Assembly (NCBI GenBank): GCA_012295275.1 | Contig: CM022671.1 | Coordinates: forward strand, 16,429,456-16,493,455 | Origin: Chrysomallon squamiferum | Lineage: Eukaryota > Mollusca > Gastropoda > Neomphalida > Peltospiridae | Reading direction: 5' to 3' | DNA length: 64,000 bases | In this document: piece by piece, positions 11,497 through 24,892 of the stretch | How positions within the stretch are numbered: position 1 is the first letter of the stretch | Layout of the letters: each line of letters begins with the position of its first letter | Position numbers and translations under genes: made by a program | Notes under the pieces: model-generated | The model's input: the letters and a program-made list of their open reading frames with translations, nothing else | Told to the model about the DNA's origin: nothing | The model's database searches: none

Positions 11497-11999
11497 TTAG
11501 ATGATTAGATGATTGCTCAGTACATCATCATGATCACCAAGTTCATTGTCAGGATCATTAAATTCACCCTGAAGCTCTCTAAGTTCATTATCATTGTCAC
11601 CAACATCACCAAAATCAAGACCAAGAATATGACTGTCAAACTTATAACGACTGTGTGATGTCCGTCTCATTAGCTTTGTCAGCATCATTTCCAGTTCTTT
11701 CTCAGTTTCATCCAGTTCCTTCTCACTGTCATTCAGATCATTTTGAAACTGGTTATCTCCTTGATCCTCAAGGTGATGGATCTCAGTATTATCATCATTC
11801 TTGTGCTGAATTTTGTTTTTCTCCTGGTGCCACTGGACTATCAGTTTTGTCAGATATATCAGTGGGATTAAATCTATCAGCAGAAACAGAAGCAGAAGAT
11901 CAGTGGGACTGACAGTGTCAGGGGCAGCATTTGTAGATCTGGCAGGGCCAAGAATGGCCATTAAACTGAGTTTAGAAACAGACTTTGTTATGTTGGCTT
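11497..11999 (-). CDS. Candidate terminal exon of an acidic hypothetical protein
   Basis: On the minus strand a strong acceptor (TTTTTTTTTGCAG, AG at 12001-12000) opens a stop-free frame of 167 codons in phase 1, ending at TAA 11497-11499. It reads EANITKSVSKLSLMA, then a Leu/Ile-rich stretch of about 23 residues that could be a membrane helix, then a very acidic Asn/Asp/Glu-rich tail with a short coiled-coil-like segment (DSEKELDETEKELEMM) and DNELRELQGEF. No family recognised. The hydrophobic stretch may be spurious: in the next frame the same bases read as a Ser/Asp/Pro-rich acidic peptide until stops appear, so two compensating frameshifts in a decayed gene are possible. No upstream exon was found. 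Confidence 0.35.
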
Positions 12000-14154
12000 C
12001 TGCAAAAAAAAATTGTTGAAAAAGCCCCAAAACAATGTAGTGTAAAGAATTTCTTGTTTTCAGGTTTTGTCAAATGCTATGGTTTATCCAGGTTACTTAT
12101 CATACCTCTGTCTTTATGCTTCTCTTGAACAACACAGGTAAAACAAATAATTTGTTGTATGTTTTTTTCATTTTTAGTTTCAAATTTCAGATAACAATCT
12201 ATATTATAATAATTTAGTTTTTATTATCAACTACAAAAATTACTTCATCAAAAAAAGTTACTTAACAAAACAAGAATTTTGAAATTTAATTTTTTTTTTC
12301 AAATCGTCAGAAAAGCAGATATGACAACAGTTGATTAGAATGGGAAAGAACAGTTAGGTGCAAGAAGACATGATTAAAAATATAACACTATTAATTACAA
12401 ATTCTACCTCTTTTCTCAATTCTCTGCATTGCAGCAGTATTTGTGTCCAGGTCTGATTTTGAATTTTCTGTGTGCTTTTCTTCCACATTTATCTATAAAT
12501 AAAGTGTCCCAATTATCATAACATAATCATCATCATTTATTATGATTGTGTTGTGTTTGTTATGTTTGTTTCTCAGTGTAGGTATATTCCTCTTTCTCTC
12601 ATACTCTCCACGTTATATATGTGTGTGCATGTGTATATGTTTCTTTATATGTGGACTTAGGGAGTAACAATTACTTGTTCAATTGGATGTGTATGTATGT
12701 TTGTGTATGTGAGTGTGTGTGTGACTGTGTGTTTGTGTGTGTGTGTGACTGTGTGTTTGTGTGTGTGTGTAAGTGTGTTTGTCTACTTGTTTATCTAGAT
12801 TTAGGGAGTAACATATAACAACATATAAATATATGTTCAAGAATGTAGGTGTGTGTGTTTTTATGTGGATTTTGGATGTAACATATAAATGTTTGTTCAA
12901 ATGTATGTATGACTATAAAGTTGTATTTTATCTTGTTTTTACCTTTGTATTTGGGCTAACAACATACATCTTCATTAGAAGAATGAAGAAAACCAGTAAA
13001 TAGTGAAACTTCATCTATGTCAGAAAAAAAAAGGAAAAAAAAGTTAATAAGTAACAATACATTTAATGACATCATCATCATCATCATTATTAATATAAAA
13101 ACACAAAATTGAAATGAAAAAGAATCTTTTAAAACAATATTCATATTTCTAAAAATCATATAAGGATCAAATCTTATTTCATTTACTTTCTTTTTTCCTC
13201 CTCTTTTTCTTCTCTTTTTGTTTATTTATTCAAGTTATGAAATTCTTGACTTAATTTGACAAATCTTTCTTTTAAATAAAGTAGTTTTAATTCTATTTAA
13301 TTTGAAATGCTTTTATTGTCAGAAGTAGTCATGCAAAAAATGTATGACCCCCAGTTTCTGACAGATAGTGATTTTATCGTCTGTAGCGTTTAGTGTAGTA
13401 TTAATTATTTAATTAAAATCACAGTTTAATTTGCAAAGTAATAAACGTTTTATTATTTTGATAATTCATAAATTGCACAGAGATAGATCAGTTTTTTGTT
13501 TGCTAGTTCCTTTATGTTGTTTTGTACCAATCAGAATTCGTTTAAAATAATTACGAATTTACCATGTTCAAAACGTAGAAGGAAAATAAAACAAACAAAA
13601 CTGGCAGACAAAATTAAACTTGGACAGAACAGTGCTATCGTACGACGATAAGATTTATTATTTCACTTTTGTAACTGTTTCATGAAGGTTTCTGCAGTAA
13701 TAAAACAAAAATACTATACAGTTCGAAAACTGCATAATTGATGATGCCCATTTAACATCGTGATCAGGAATTAATTCGTAAGTTATTGGGTTATTATTTT
13801 TTTTTTGCAGACGAAAATTCGTACGTATCGATAATAGGTAATTATTTGAGATGTATGTTTTATACTTCATCAATCAGACTTAAACTGAATCTAATTAAAG
13901 AAATTAACATTTTCAAATTATACACATATTGTTGCATATATAGTATACAAAAATTAAAGAAAAAGTAAGTAAGAAAGTAAAATAAAGAAAAACATACCTT
14001 TATTAAATCGCCACTTAATTCACAGCAAAATAACAATTGCTAACTGATTAGCCAGCTATGTTTGATGACATCATTTCAACTTTTGCAACGTGTACTTCGG
14101 GATAATTCGGTAAATTTTACGAACCGTTGATAGAACTGAATAAATTGGTGCATT
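12000..14154. other. Intergenic stretch with TG repeat
   Basis: Contains an interrupted TG/TATG repeat at about 12610-12775 and AT-rich single-copy DNA. At 13801-13829 an acceptor-like T-run plus GCAG is followed 27 bp later by AG|GTAATT, a possible tiny exon without partners. No supported gene. Confidence 0.55.
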
Positions 14155-14157
14155 AAA

Positions 14158-14211
<54 letters not shown>

Positions 14212-14212
14212 T
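14155..14212. repeat. (AAT)n microsatellite
   Basis: Perfect AAT run followed by TTAATTAATTAATAAA. Confidence 0.95.
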
Positions 14213-14495
14213 AATTAATTAATAAATAAATTATAAACTTTAAAAAAAAAAAAGGTGTGATATTGTTATTACTACTACAATTATTCACATTGTTCTTAAC
14301 TTTCCTATACATTTTAATTTTTGTTTTATGTCAAATAACATGTAGTCCGGTTGCCAAACCCTAGATTTTTGGAGAACCTTGCAATACAGTCCGTACAAAG
14401 TTTTTCTGCTGTTTCTATACCTCCGAGATGTGCTCTTTAAGAATCTGAATGATGCCACTCTGTCATCTTTGGGCAATCCGCACAATATGCAAATT

Positions 14496-14983
14496 AAGGC
14501 CGCCATTACTGAAAATCTTGTTTTCGTCAATATCACAGTAACTATGCATGGTATCAAAATAATTTCGGTGTCTATCCCCATGTTTTGAGGGGTAGAGAAT
14601 CAGATTAAGCCATTTCAGTCAAGATCACACCAATATTTTGTGTTGAATAGGCATATTAAGGCCGCCATTACTGAAAATCTTGTTTTCGTCAATATCTCAG
14701 TAACTATGCATGGTATCAAAATAATTTCGGTGTCTATCCCCATGTTTTGAGGGTAGAGAATCAGATTAAGCCATTTCAGTCAAGATCACACCAATATTTT
14801 GTGCTGAATAGGCATATTAAGGCCGCCATTACTGAAAATCTTGTTTTCGTCAATATCTCAGTAACTATGCATGGTATCAAAATAATTTCGGTGTCTATCC
14901 CCATGTTTTGAGGGGTAAAGAATCAGATTAAGCCATTTCAGTCAAGATCACACCAATATTTTATACTGAATAGGCATATTAAG
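14496..14983. repeat. Tandem repeat, three units of 161-162 bp
   Basis: Units start at 14496, 14658 and 14819, each with AAGGCCGCCATTACTGAAAA and ending near AATAGGCATATT. The first unit shows one distinctive change (ATCACAG for ATCTCAG). Divergence among units is only a few percent, so the triplication is young or homogenised. A short part of the next unit (AAGG) ends the array. Frames are interrupted, so it is non-coding. Confidence 0.93.
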
Positions 14984-17900
14984 GAATTGATGGTTGTTGA
15001 TTTCTCAGATTCCGTAACTGAACACAGTATTATTATAACCGATATTTTCATCTTCAAAACGTGTTTCCTAAATGCAGAATTTATATGGGAATTTTCCTTT
15101 GAACTATATTCTAAAAAAAAAAAATAATAATAAAAAAAATAAAAAATAAAAAATAAAAAATAAATATATTAAAAAGAAATAAAAGTGATAGCCTCTTTTT
15201 ATACCTTGGTAACTCCAAATGATCAAAACTGACTACATCAAAGATAAATCTCCTGTACTACACCTATTTACTTTCCTCCATTTAAAATAAACGACTAATG
15301 TTAAATGTTTCAGAGATGACTGGGAGAAAAAAAAAAAAAAAAAAAAAAAAACACGCACATGACACACAATAACAACATCATTAATTTCATATTTTTAACT
15401 TTAATATATTTTTCCTACCATCAAAAGAACAATCCACAGGATAAAAATCTCAAGATTAATATAGATGATACCTCTGTTAGCTGAACATAATCTACTCAAA
15501 ATAACTTTTTATTTGTTTCATACTGTTATTATTCTAAGCAGCAGGTTGGTGATTGTTTGTTCAAAATAGTTTATCCTCAAAAACTGTAGCCAACATACAC
15601 CAATCCATCATGAGCAATGCTGGTGTAAATCTAGGGAAGCGAGACTAAATATTTAAATACTTTTAACTGCATTAGAAGTTGTGAATAATTGTGATACATT
15701 AATAACTTTGGTAGTATTATTCTTCTCTGTTGACAGATATTCTTTGGATCAACAGTGCATCCTCTTTTTATAGTATTCCCATCTCTTCTCTGTAGCATAA
15801 AAAGTAGATCATCAGTATAAAATTTGTATGTTTAATCCCAATTTTTTTCAAATGTTTTTTTTTCGTTGTTGTTGTTGTTTATTTTGTATTATTTTTATAT
15901 AATTTTTTATTCCTATTGTTTTCTTGATATGTCATAAATGTTTCAGTTTATACTGTGAAATAATGAAATGAGATGAAATGTATTATATTATATAGGTATT
16001 GTGAACTTAATTTATGCCCTTACACCAATCACTCATCATCAAAACGTTTTTTTTTACATTATTACGCTTAGAAAGAAACTGAAAATAGTTTACACAGACT
16101 GAGTTCGAACATGCTTCTATTAGGTACAGTTCAGTGATAGGTATGTTGGAAGATTATTTTGTATTATTATTCTATCGTTTTTGATTCCAACTTGTTTGAT
16201 GATCCCGGATAATTATAACAATTTACACTGCGAGATAATGTCATTTTGTTTTTGATGTTAAATTAAAGAATTAAAGTCATTGCTTTGTATGCTTGTCTAT
16301 GTGCGTGCGTGTGTGCATTTAATATGTTATTATAAATGTGAAGTAAAAATAGTTGAGAAAAACAGTATGGAGATTACAAGAATTAGATTTTGCACTTATA
16401 AATGACTGTCTCTCACACTCTCATTTGATCACACTGGCTATACTGCTACAGATTCTCTTTCATTTACTCTCAAAACACGTCCACACGGGTATTCTCTCAA
16501 TCACCAACACAACTTGGACACTTACAATAGGACAGGAATTGAAAAGTTTTACATAGGCTGAGTCCTAACCATTACTGTTTTCGGGGAAATACTATGATGC
16601 ACGTGTTTGAAGAAGAGTCAGAGATTACACAAATAATAACGATCTAACAGTTAGACCTGTAAATAATCTACTACCTAAAATAGATCCCGGTACACGTCAG
16701 TTCTAAGCTGAACAGATCAATTAATTGTTCACTGGGGATGGTTAAACAAAGAACAGAAAAGATCATGAACTGTAATTATTTCACGATCGTGTCTTGGAAC
16801 AAATCGCCACTTGTGAAAATATAGAGCTAGATGTAAAACCAATAGTCAAGTCCGTACTTAATATTCCTGTTTAATTACCAACGATTCACTCATTTCAGAA
16901 AGTGAGTCACAGTTCTTCCTTGCAAACGATCTCTTATCCATTTCTGACAGACTCACGATCTCATCTCCGCTTTTCTGTTTGCGTAAGATCGCGCTGGTTT
17001 AAGAAAAAGAAAAAGTAGTTCATTCGTCTAATATATCAAAGTGCTGGACGTTTATTTGATTTAAGAAGAAAAATCAACACCAGTTTGAATGCATATGGAT
17101 CAGGGGAAAAAAATGTGTCTCTACTCTTTACACTTGTTAAAAATAACCACTTTCTTTCACTCTTATTAATTTTATTATTATCATCATCATAATAATCATT
17201 TACCATTATAATCATCATTTTTTTATTTAAAGAAATATAATATTATGCATAATTACACACCAACCGTTTAGCAAATAAAAAAGAATACAATGCAAAACAT
17301 GGATATCATATCACGACTGTACTGTGAGTAAAAACTTTGGTGGGGATATATTTGGTCAGTGACCATCTGGAGAACTTTAGTCTCTCTTTAGATATTAATG
17401 CTTAACTTAATCCCGATTTATCTGCGCCAGCCTTTAACACAGATAGCTAAATTATAGTACGCATTGACGACGTGTAACTAGGACCCTCTGTATTACGAAA
17501 CATCACAGAGTTAAGTATCATAGTTTAAAGCACCTGTGTGTACATAACCGAAGAAAATAAATAGTTTCGTAAATCTGTCCTTTATTTTTAGTTTGTTATT
17601 CAGTCAGCATGCTTCCAGATCAAGCGCTTTTTTTTCATTTCAATATCTCTCTCAACAGGACATCTTTAAACAGGGTACAAAATTATAACATCATATGTTT
17701 AATGTGAAACGCCATCTAAAAACAATCTTGGTGACGGTGATTGATCATCTTTAAGAAACTTAGACTGATAAAGTGCTCATCTGTTTGATTATATAACAGA
17801 TGAAAGTTCTTCGAATAGAGAGGTCTATGAGAAATGTCCTAATTTAGTCCTGGCTATTCACTTCCTTTCTGCAACGCACACAATACAGTTGCATGTTTGA

Positions 17901-20319
17901 CTTACATTTAATTTGTTCAGAAAAAAAAAAAAAAAAAATTCTTGGCTGATAAAGAAAAACTGGGCGTATGACATCAAAATAATTTTTTTTATTTTTTATT
18001 TTTTTGTGCTTAGATAAACCTCATTAGAACTACGAATATAGCTTGTTAATGCCCATCAATATTTTAATTTTATACTTCATACATTTGTTTTTCTAGGATC
18101 ATAAAAATTAAAATGAAACAAAGTAAAAAGAATGTTGTGGTATTATTTATATGTGGTTTCTGATCTTATTCGTCCGGAGATGTCTTGAAGGAAGAAAAGC
18201 ACAAAAAGTTTAATTAATATGTTTGACTATTAAAACCAAAATGAACGATTTGTGAGGAGATATGATTAAACAGTATTTTAATTTATACACAATATTATGA
18301 AAACCTGTTTAAAAATTCTTGAATTTTATGTAAGCTTCTTCAAACCTGATAAAGATATAACTATTACAAATATTTCAGAAACCTTGTGGTGACACTCAGA
18401 TATATACAGTCCAATATGTACGACAACTCTGTGAATCTAGATTGCGGGATGTACAATATATGTAGTTTTCCAAACCGAAAAGACATTATTTCTTTGATCT
18501 GATTGCTAAATCAGAGGTAATAATGCCTGTCGAAAATAACTAATTTAATCCAATAAAAATTGACCTAAACCCTCACATTTGATTAGTTTATATATATTTT
18601 TTCGTTGTTATACTAAAATCATGTAATCAGACTAAAAGTGTGTAATGTTAACCTATAATCTGTATTTCTTTTAATCATTTAAAACATTCTTGTTCCGATA
18701 TATTTTTGATCATAAGAATGACCTTCATGTTTAATGAAATAACACCGAGTCGATCGTGCTAAAAGTAAAACGTTCCCATACACAGAGAGCAATTTCACAA
18801 TACTTTCAAAACAGACAAAGCACAACATAACATGTTTTAATACTGATATACGCAAACAAAATGTCAACAGTATTCTGTCAGTATTTTCAAAATTAGATTA
18901 TAAACAAGAAGGAAACTTGAGTTTTGTCCTCACCATGTTTTCATGTCAGAAAACGATTTGTTTACTTAAACAAGTCTGAAATATAAGTATATATATATTA
19001 TACACACATACAGAAATAAAACATATACGTGTATATTCAGTGTTCAGTGCATCTGTTCTCTATCTTGTGGAAATTCAAAAAATATTTAAAAAAAAAAAAT
19101 TAATAAAAATATGACTTTACAACGTATGTCATATACATATTAATTACTGAATAGCTAGATATTTCTAGGTAATCTTTCTTTTATCTGTAATACAACACAT
19201 ATGTCATTACTACAAGCGTTATTAAACAATAAACATGTTAACCATCACTTTGCTTCGTCTGTTGTTATTTTTAAATACAAAATAATGGTCTCCATATTTT
19301 CAGGTATGTAATTTTTGTTTTTCTTAAGGACAAAAGGTATTTTTGGTATATGAAGGACATGATCCGCACATACAAAATGTATTAATAATGTTAAATATAG
19401 AAATATAAAGTCGTATATCATTGATATCTAAAATTGAAATTTTGACTATGTAAAAACGAGTAAACTAACAGATGTTTCAAAATATCTAGTGCAACAAAAC
19501 TATCAGAAGTAAACTAATTTTAAATAATGAAACGTTAGGGTTCGTATTAATGTTAGCAGTGTTAGTAGAGTTAGTATTTTATCTAATATTTATTATTGTA
19601 CTAATTAATTTGCACCAGACATTTTGAACTCACAGCTTTTTATAACCTGTTAATGTTTGAATAGCTGTTTTATTGTGTTATCCATTTATAAGTCAAATAA
19701 AAAATAAAAATTACTTTAAGCTTTATGTGCTTAGAGGAAGTAGTTTAATAACTGTCCTCGTTTATAAACATTTATGTGAAGAATTTTCTCACCTTTTGTA
19801 TTTCTATTCTTACTGTTATTTAGGGAATTTAAAAAATAATAAATTAAATATATATATAATAATGTAATGTAATGTAATATAATATAATAAAAAAAGGAAA
19901 GAAATTAAGTCTGTAATTAACATATGTAAGAGAAGTCGTGGGTTAGAAAAGTTGTGATTGACTCTATGTGTACACAAAGTAACATTTACAAATATAATAA
20001 AATAAGACATATATAAGTGTGTACACATTATCATAGATATGTATAATTAACATTAAATAAACATTTTGCTTTTAACTTAAACAACACAGTATAAATAGAA
20101 TTAACAAAGAGAAATAACATCAGGAACACATTGCTAAACTGGTATTATGAAAACAGTGTATACAAATACCTGCTTTCCTTCTAGCTTGTGACTTTCTTTT
20201 TCAATATTTTTAATTTCGTTATTCTCATTCTTTTAGTTTCGTTTTCATTCTCCTTAATTTCTTTTTCATTCTTTTTAATTTCATGTTTTGCGAAGGCCGA
20301 CTTGAAAAAAAAAAAAATA
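14984..20319. other. Long intergenic stretch without recognised gene
   Basis: AT-rich, mainly single-copy DNA with homopolymers (poly(A) at 15325-15351 and 17922-17938) and short microsatellites. A somewhat GC-richer section (16350-17600) has no frame longer than about 65 codons. No RNA gene or element ends seen. Confidence 0.6.
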
Positions 20320-20327
20320 ATAACATG

Positions 20328-20358
<31 letters not shown>

Positions 20359-20391
20359 GACTAATAATAATATACAGTGTACATATGTACA

Positions 20392-20440
<49 letters not shown>

Positions 20441-20448
20441 CATACATA
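20320..20448. repeat. Compound repeat (CTA)n, (CCA)n, (TA)n, (CATA)n
   Basis: Consecutive trinucleotide runs, then about 43 bp of TA, then ACATACATAC. Overlapping frames are artefacts. Confidence 0.9.
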
Positions 20449-23400
20449 AAACAAAACATTAATATTGAAATTGAAACAAAAAATATTCTATAAATATAGC
20501 TATCAGCAGTGAGTTTAAACATTGTGTTCACATTATAATATGTATCAGTTTGAGATCGAATATTTCTGATATCTGAGTGAATTCTGTTCGCCGTGCAACA
20601 CCGTATGCAAATATTCATGTAGGCCCGTATTGCGAGCATGACTTTGTTAACAAGATTCTCTGCATGAATGAGTTATGCCCCTAGGCCTACTTGTAGTTTT
20701 GTGTTTAATAAATCTAATATTCTATCATTTTTATTTCGTTACTTGATATAGAATATTAAAACAGACATTCTTGCAACGGTTCAGATCAGATTTTTCAGGA
20801 TCAAATCGAATGATGTACATGTGTTATATGATTATAGACAAATATTTGACGTTACGTTATTTCGACACTAAATTTGGAATAACCACTGTGATATTTAGCA
20901 ATGGTTGACAGTCAGATGGTGAGGAGCAAAAAGAATGATATTCATACAGACAAATATTTTACTTCTTGTTTATTTGACGGTACAGGTTATCGTTCTAACA
21001 TAGCATATAATCTGATTCAGTGTTTGTTTTTAATTGGCTCGGAATAATTTCGAATCAAGAGTACAACAGAATGGATTCATTTCTGAAAGAATAAAGAGGT
21101 TTACACAAAGGATTCTCTTCCACCTACACCTTTATAGTATGCATAAGATATTACCTACATTAGTAAAATCTTCAAAAGATATAATGGATATAATTATATA
21201 ATAATACATAATAACAAAATATGCATATGATATGTCTTTATTCTACTGTGTGCAGAAAAGATGATTAAATCGTAATGGCCGAACACAGGAAAAGAAGTAA
21301 AAAAAAAAAAAATGTGGAAAAATGAAAAACGCTGTATACGAGCGTATACAGTAGTCTTAGTCTAATTCTGATTTGCCTTTCATCATCACAATTATCACGA
21401 TCAGACGCATCGTTATTATCAGTTATCATTCCAGATTTTACTATAAACAGACAACAACAACAACAACAACAATAATCATAATAATACGAACATACATACA
21501 TGTAATATTAATAGCGTTAATGTTTGTTACATTTGATTGTGTGTGTGTGTGTGTCGTTCAGAACCTTGCCTCAGTAAACCTAACAAACTATGATAAGCTA
21601 TGAATGGACAAGTAAGATATACCGTGACGTGGTCAAAATACGTAATATATCAGTTTTAGGCGATAACACCCATACACAACAATTTTTATTCTTATCTTAA
21701 CAGCAGATTTTAAAATAATCAGTTTAACATTAAAACATAAACCTTCGTTTAGCAAAACGTCAAACGTAGTCCACCGGGTCTTACCCATGTGACCGTAAAG
21801 AGCTAAATTTTTTATCTCTCCAGACAGGAGAGTCAAGAATAATTAACACGAGTAAGATTCCTTCAGACCTGAAGAGTGTCATCCGTGACACGATGACAGA
21901 CCCGTGTCTTACTCAACAATTATATGACCCAAAACTTAGTGTAAAGCAAAGAAATATTATTGAAAAGGAAGATCTTTTGACGCTGTTTCATCTGAGTATT
22001 ACTGTCTTCATCTTCGTGATGTTTTCCTCTCCTTACAGTCTTTTGCCTTGCTCGCCCTCGGATTATAAAGCAGAACATTACTAATGTCTGGTGACAACAT
22101 TCAAAAGCATATAAGACACTCCCAACCCAAATGCCGGCAAGAATAAAGAAAATGAAAAAAAGAAAAAATTCCTGATTAGCCCCCTGAACGCTATAAAGAA
22201 AATGAAGAAATATTGCTGTAACAAGCAGTTGAAAATCCAAGAGTGTGTTTTATCGGAGACAAATACCTGACTTTATAGTTTTAGAGAATCACGTGATAAC
22301 TGACCAATCATAGCACGCTGTTTTCCATCGACAGCGTCATAAGTATTCACGACTTTTCGCGTCTATTTTTAAAAGTATTAAGAACTTCCCTAAGTGTTTT
22401 ATAAAAAGAAAAAATATATATATATATCATAATTTATTTTTTTTAACTTAATATTATTGAGAGAACAGACAGAATGATAATATAGGCTATGTCGTACTTA
22501 TTTTGTGTCTCAGAAAATTTATGTGTGAACGTAGACTTAGTTCCGAATAAAAAAAATAAAACAGGAAAAGAATACAAAATCCTGTCACTTGCTAATCTCT
22601 CTTTAAGCCAGCTTTTGTTATTTTCATTAGCAATGCAAAGGATCATGCAATTCAACCGTGGCTTACTTTTATTGACATATTTCTGTAACCCAACTTTATT
22701 GTAAAAGACGACATTCTTTGTTTAAATTTTAGATTTTGTTTCTTCCTAACCGTGAATTTCTTTTGTTTTTGTTTATAGCTACATTTTAACTCTTATATTT
22801 AATTTGTAACAACACGGTGAAACAGAGTAGATGGGGTGTTAAAGTCTTGAGCAAACCACAGAATTAATTCCTTTTTTATTTGTTATTTAAATTTCTTATG
22901 TCTTCGCTGAGGTTGCTCTGAATTTAGTTCTGGCATTTCAGTACTTAAGTGTATTTTTTAACTATTTTAATTTATTTATTTCTACCTTACATCAATAAAT
23001 TACCCTTAAACTGGACTAGTTTTCATGCAGTAAGGTAGAATATGTTGGCAAAAACAAACAATAACAAGAACCAAACATAAACATCACACACACAAAAAAT
23101 AAACAAATAAATAAACAATAAACATAAATAAATAATTATGAAAAAATGTAACACAAATATGATCTAAATAAATAAATATATAGTTTTATAAAAGTACGGA
23201 ACTGATAATTTCAGACTGCACTAGGACAAGAATATAGAAAAATTCTCATTTTTTATTTCCACTGTTAATTATGTGACTGTACGTCGGCTTGTACAGATGA
23301 ATGTTACAAAGCTTAAAAACACTGGACTACAGTGAATGTTTTCTCACACTGGATGTAAGCGACAGCTGGACATCACTCACAGACCAGCACGCGTGATAAT

Positions 23401-23520
23401 CTTAATATTCTTACAGCTGACAAAACATGGAGCCGAAAACGTGATTTTGTGTTTTAATCAAAAATATTAATACTACTAATAAACTAAAATAATACGAAAT
23501 AATATATATTTATATAACTG

Positions 23521-23557
<37 letters not shown>

Positions 23558-24559
23558 TTTATTATTTTATTATGTGTGTGAGTTTATAAATATATAGAAA
23601 AAGCGAGAAAGAGAGAGAATAATTAAATAAAGAATTAAACGAATGAAAAGACAATAATAAAATAAAATATAATAAAATAAGTAAATAAAAATGACACGCA
23701 TACAAAATACTTTTTTTATTACGGTAACCGTTTTGGCTATGTTTTAAATATATTTAGCTTATAGATTAATGTTAAATGCCAATTAAAAATAGTTCCCAAC
23801 ACTATTATCAAAACAGAAACAAATCTCGAGAAAAAACGAAAGAAATAAACAATAAAAATCTCCTGAAACGCAGAAAATTCTTTCTTACGACTGCATTAAT
23901 AAACTGGTTTACTACTTGCACTGGACAATATCCCGTTACTGACAATGCTCCTTGATTGATTTTCAACATTTTCCTGTGCATGGAAATATGACATGTTATT
24001 TAGTTGATAAAGGTTAACAGCGACAGAAGTTCTCATCTTTCATCATCATAACAGAAGAAAACAAAACATGACAGAATTCAATAACCCTTAATATTAAGTT
24101 ACGATGACGTCTCGATAAATACATACTCCTTTACGTTTTGGAACTAAAGCCAGTTTACTAATTTGACAGACGTCTTGTTAAAGTGACGTTTGTACAGGAA
24201 ATAGCTGACGTCCACTTATTTTACATGTTGTCATCTTAACAGCGACAGAGCGTAACTGACAATCTTCTTAAACCTCAGTTTGTTTCATGTGCAGAACAAC
24301 GACCTCGTTCATCGTCATCTTCTCTGGTGATGAACAAATAGACCCACCATCTACTTTAAAGCTGTGTGGGTTTTGGGTTTTTTTTTTTCTTTCAAACCGG
24401 ATTTGTTAACTGTGCTTTTCGTTGGTTTTTCTCTAACGACTCAAAAATGTCACACAGTCTTCTGCTGTAACGACGTGACGATTTGTAAAAGAAAAGAAAA
24501 AAAAAAGGAAGAAAGAGAAGAAAAACCATCACTTTCGTTTATTATTGAGTTCTTCTAGC
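20449..24559. other. Intergenic stretch without recognised gene
   Basis: Mostly single-copy AT-rich DNA with AAC (21453-21473), TG (21538-21554) and TA (23524-23552) microsatellites, plus the nested inverted repeat listed separately. A CCAAT-containing segment near 22290-22320 might be a promoter, but nothing downstream supports it. Confidence 0.55.
21850..21914. other. Nested inverted repeats (cruciform or structured-RNA shape)
   Basis: An 8-bp outer stem (GAGTAAGA at 21850-21857 with TCTTACTC at 21907-21914) encloses a 6-bp palindromic arm (CTTCAG/CTGAAG, 21861-21874) and a perfect hairpin GTGTCA-TCCG-TGACAC (21876-21891). The arrangement is a three-way-junction shape. No known RNA family is matched. 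Confidence 0.4.
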
Positions 24560-24892
24560 GTTCTTAGATTCCGTATCATCGCTGAGACAGAATCAAAGTC
24601 TGCGGACAGATTTCTAATTCCAAGGACACTTCACGGTCTCGCTCTGTTATCCGGCGGAGTTAAATTAATTCAAACCCATATTGACGTTTTAATGCAGTTT
24701 TCACACCAGCTAACTTATGCTCATATATCGATATACTGTTGAATTGTCATCCCACGGTGACTATCGGATTTCTGAGACGGCTAGCTAAGTGTGATGTGTA
24801 ATACTTGATATTTCCGTGTATTTGTTATTGAAAGGAGTTTTAAAAGGCTTTGAAACTACAAGGACGATTTTATATTTTTTAGTTTAAGAAAG
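24560..24892 (+). promoter_or_regulatory. Candidate distal 5' non-coding exon/promoter of the plus-strand GPCR
   Basis: A GC-richer single-copy block ends in a perfect consensus donor, AAAG|GTAAGTG, at 24892/24893. No long frame runs through it, as expected for a 5' UTR exon. The next plus-strand gene is the GPCR at 30562, preceded by a good acceptor at 29337-29338. The left edge is a guess. This is inference from splice signals and the parallel with the other GPCR. Confidence 0.3.

Noticed and set aside
13801-13829. 27-bp micro-exon between GCAG and AG|GTAATT
   Set aside because: No partner exon or gene context, and T-runs followed by AG are common in this AT-rich DNA.
14285-14581. 98-codon minus-strand ORF
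   Set aside because: It runs into the first unit of the 162-bp tandem repeat, other units do not keep the frame, and no family motif is seen.
21850-21914. Hammerhead ribozyme
   Set aside because: CTGAAGA fits the core, but the GAAA element reads GATGA and stem I is not adjacent to the core.
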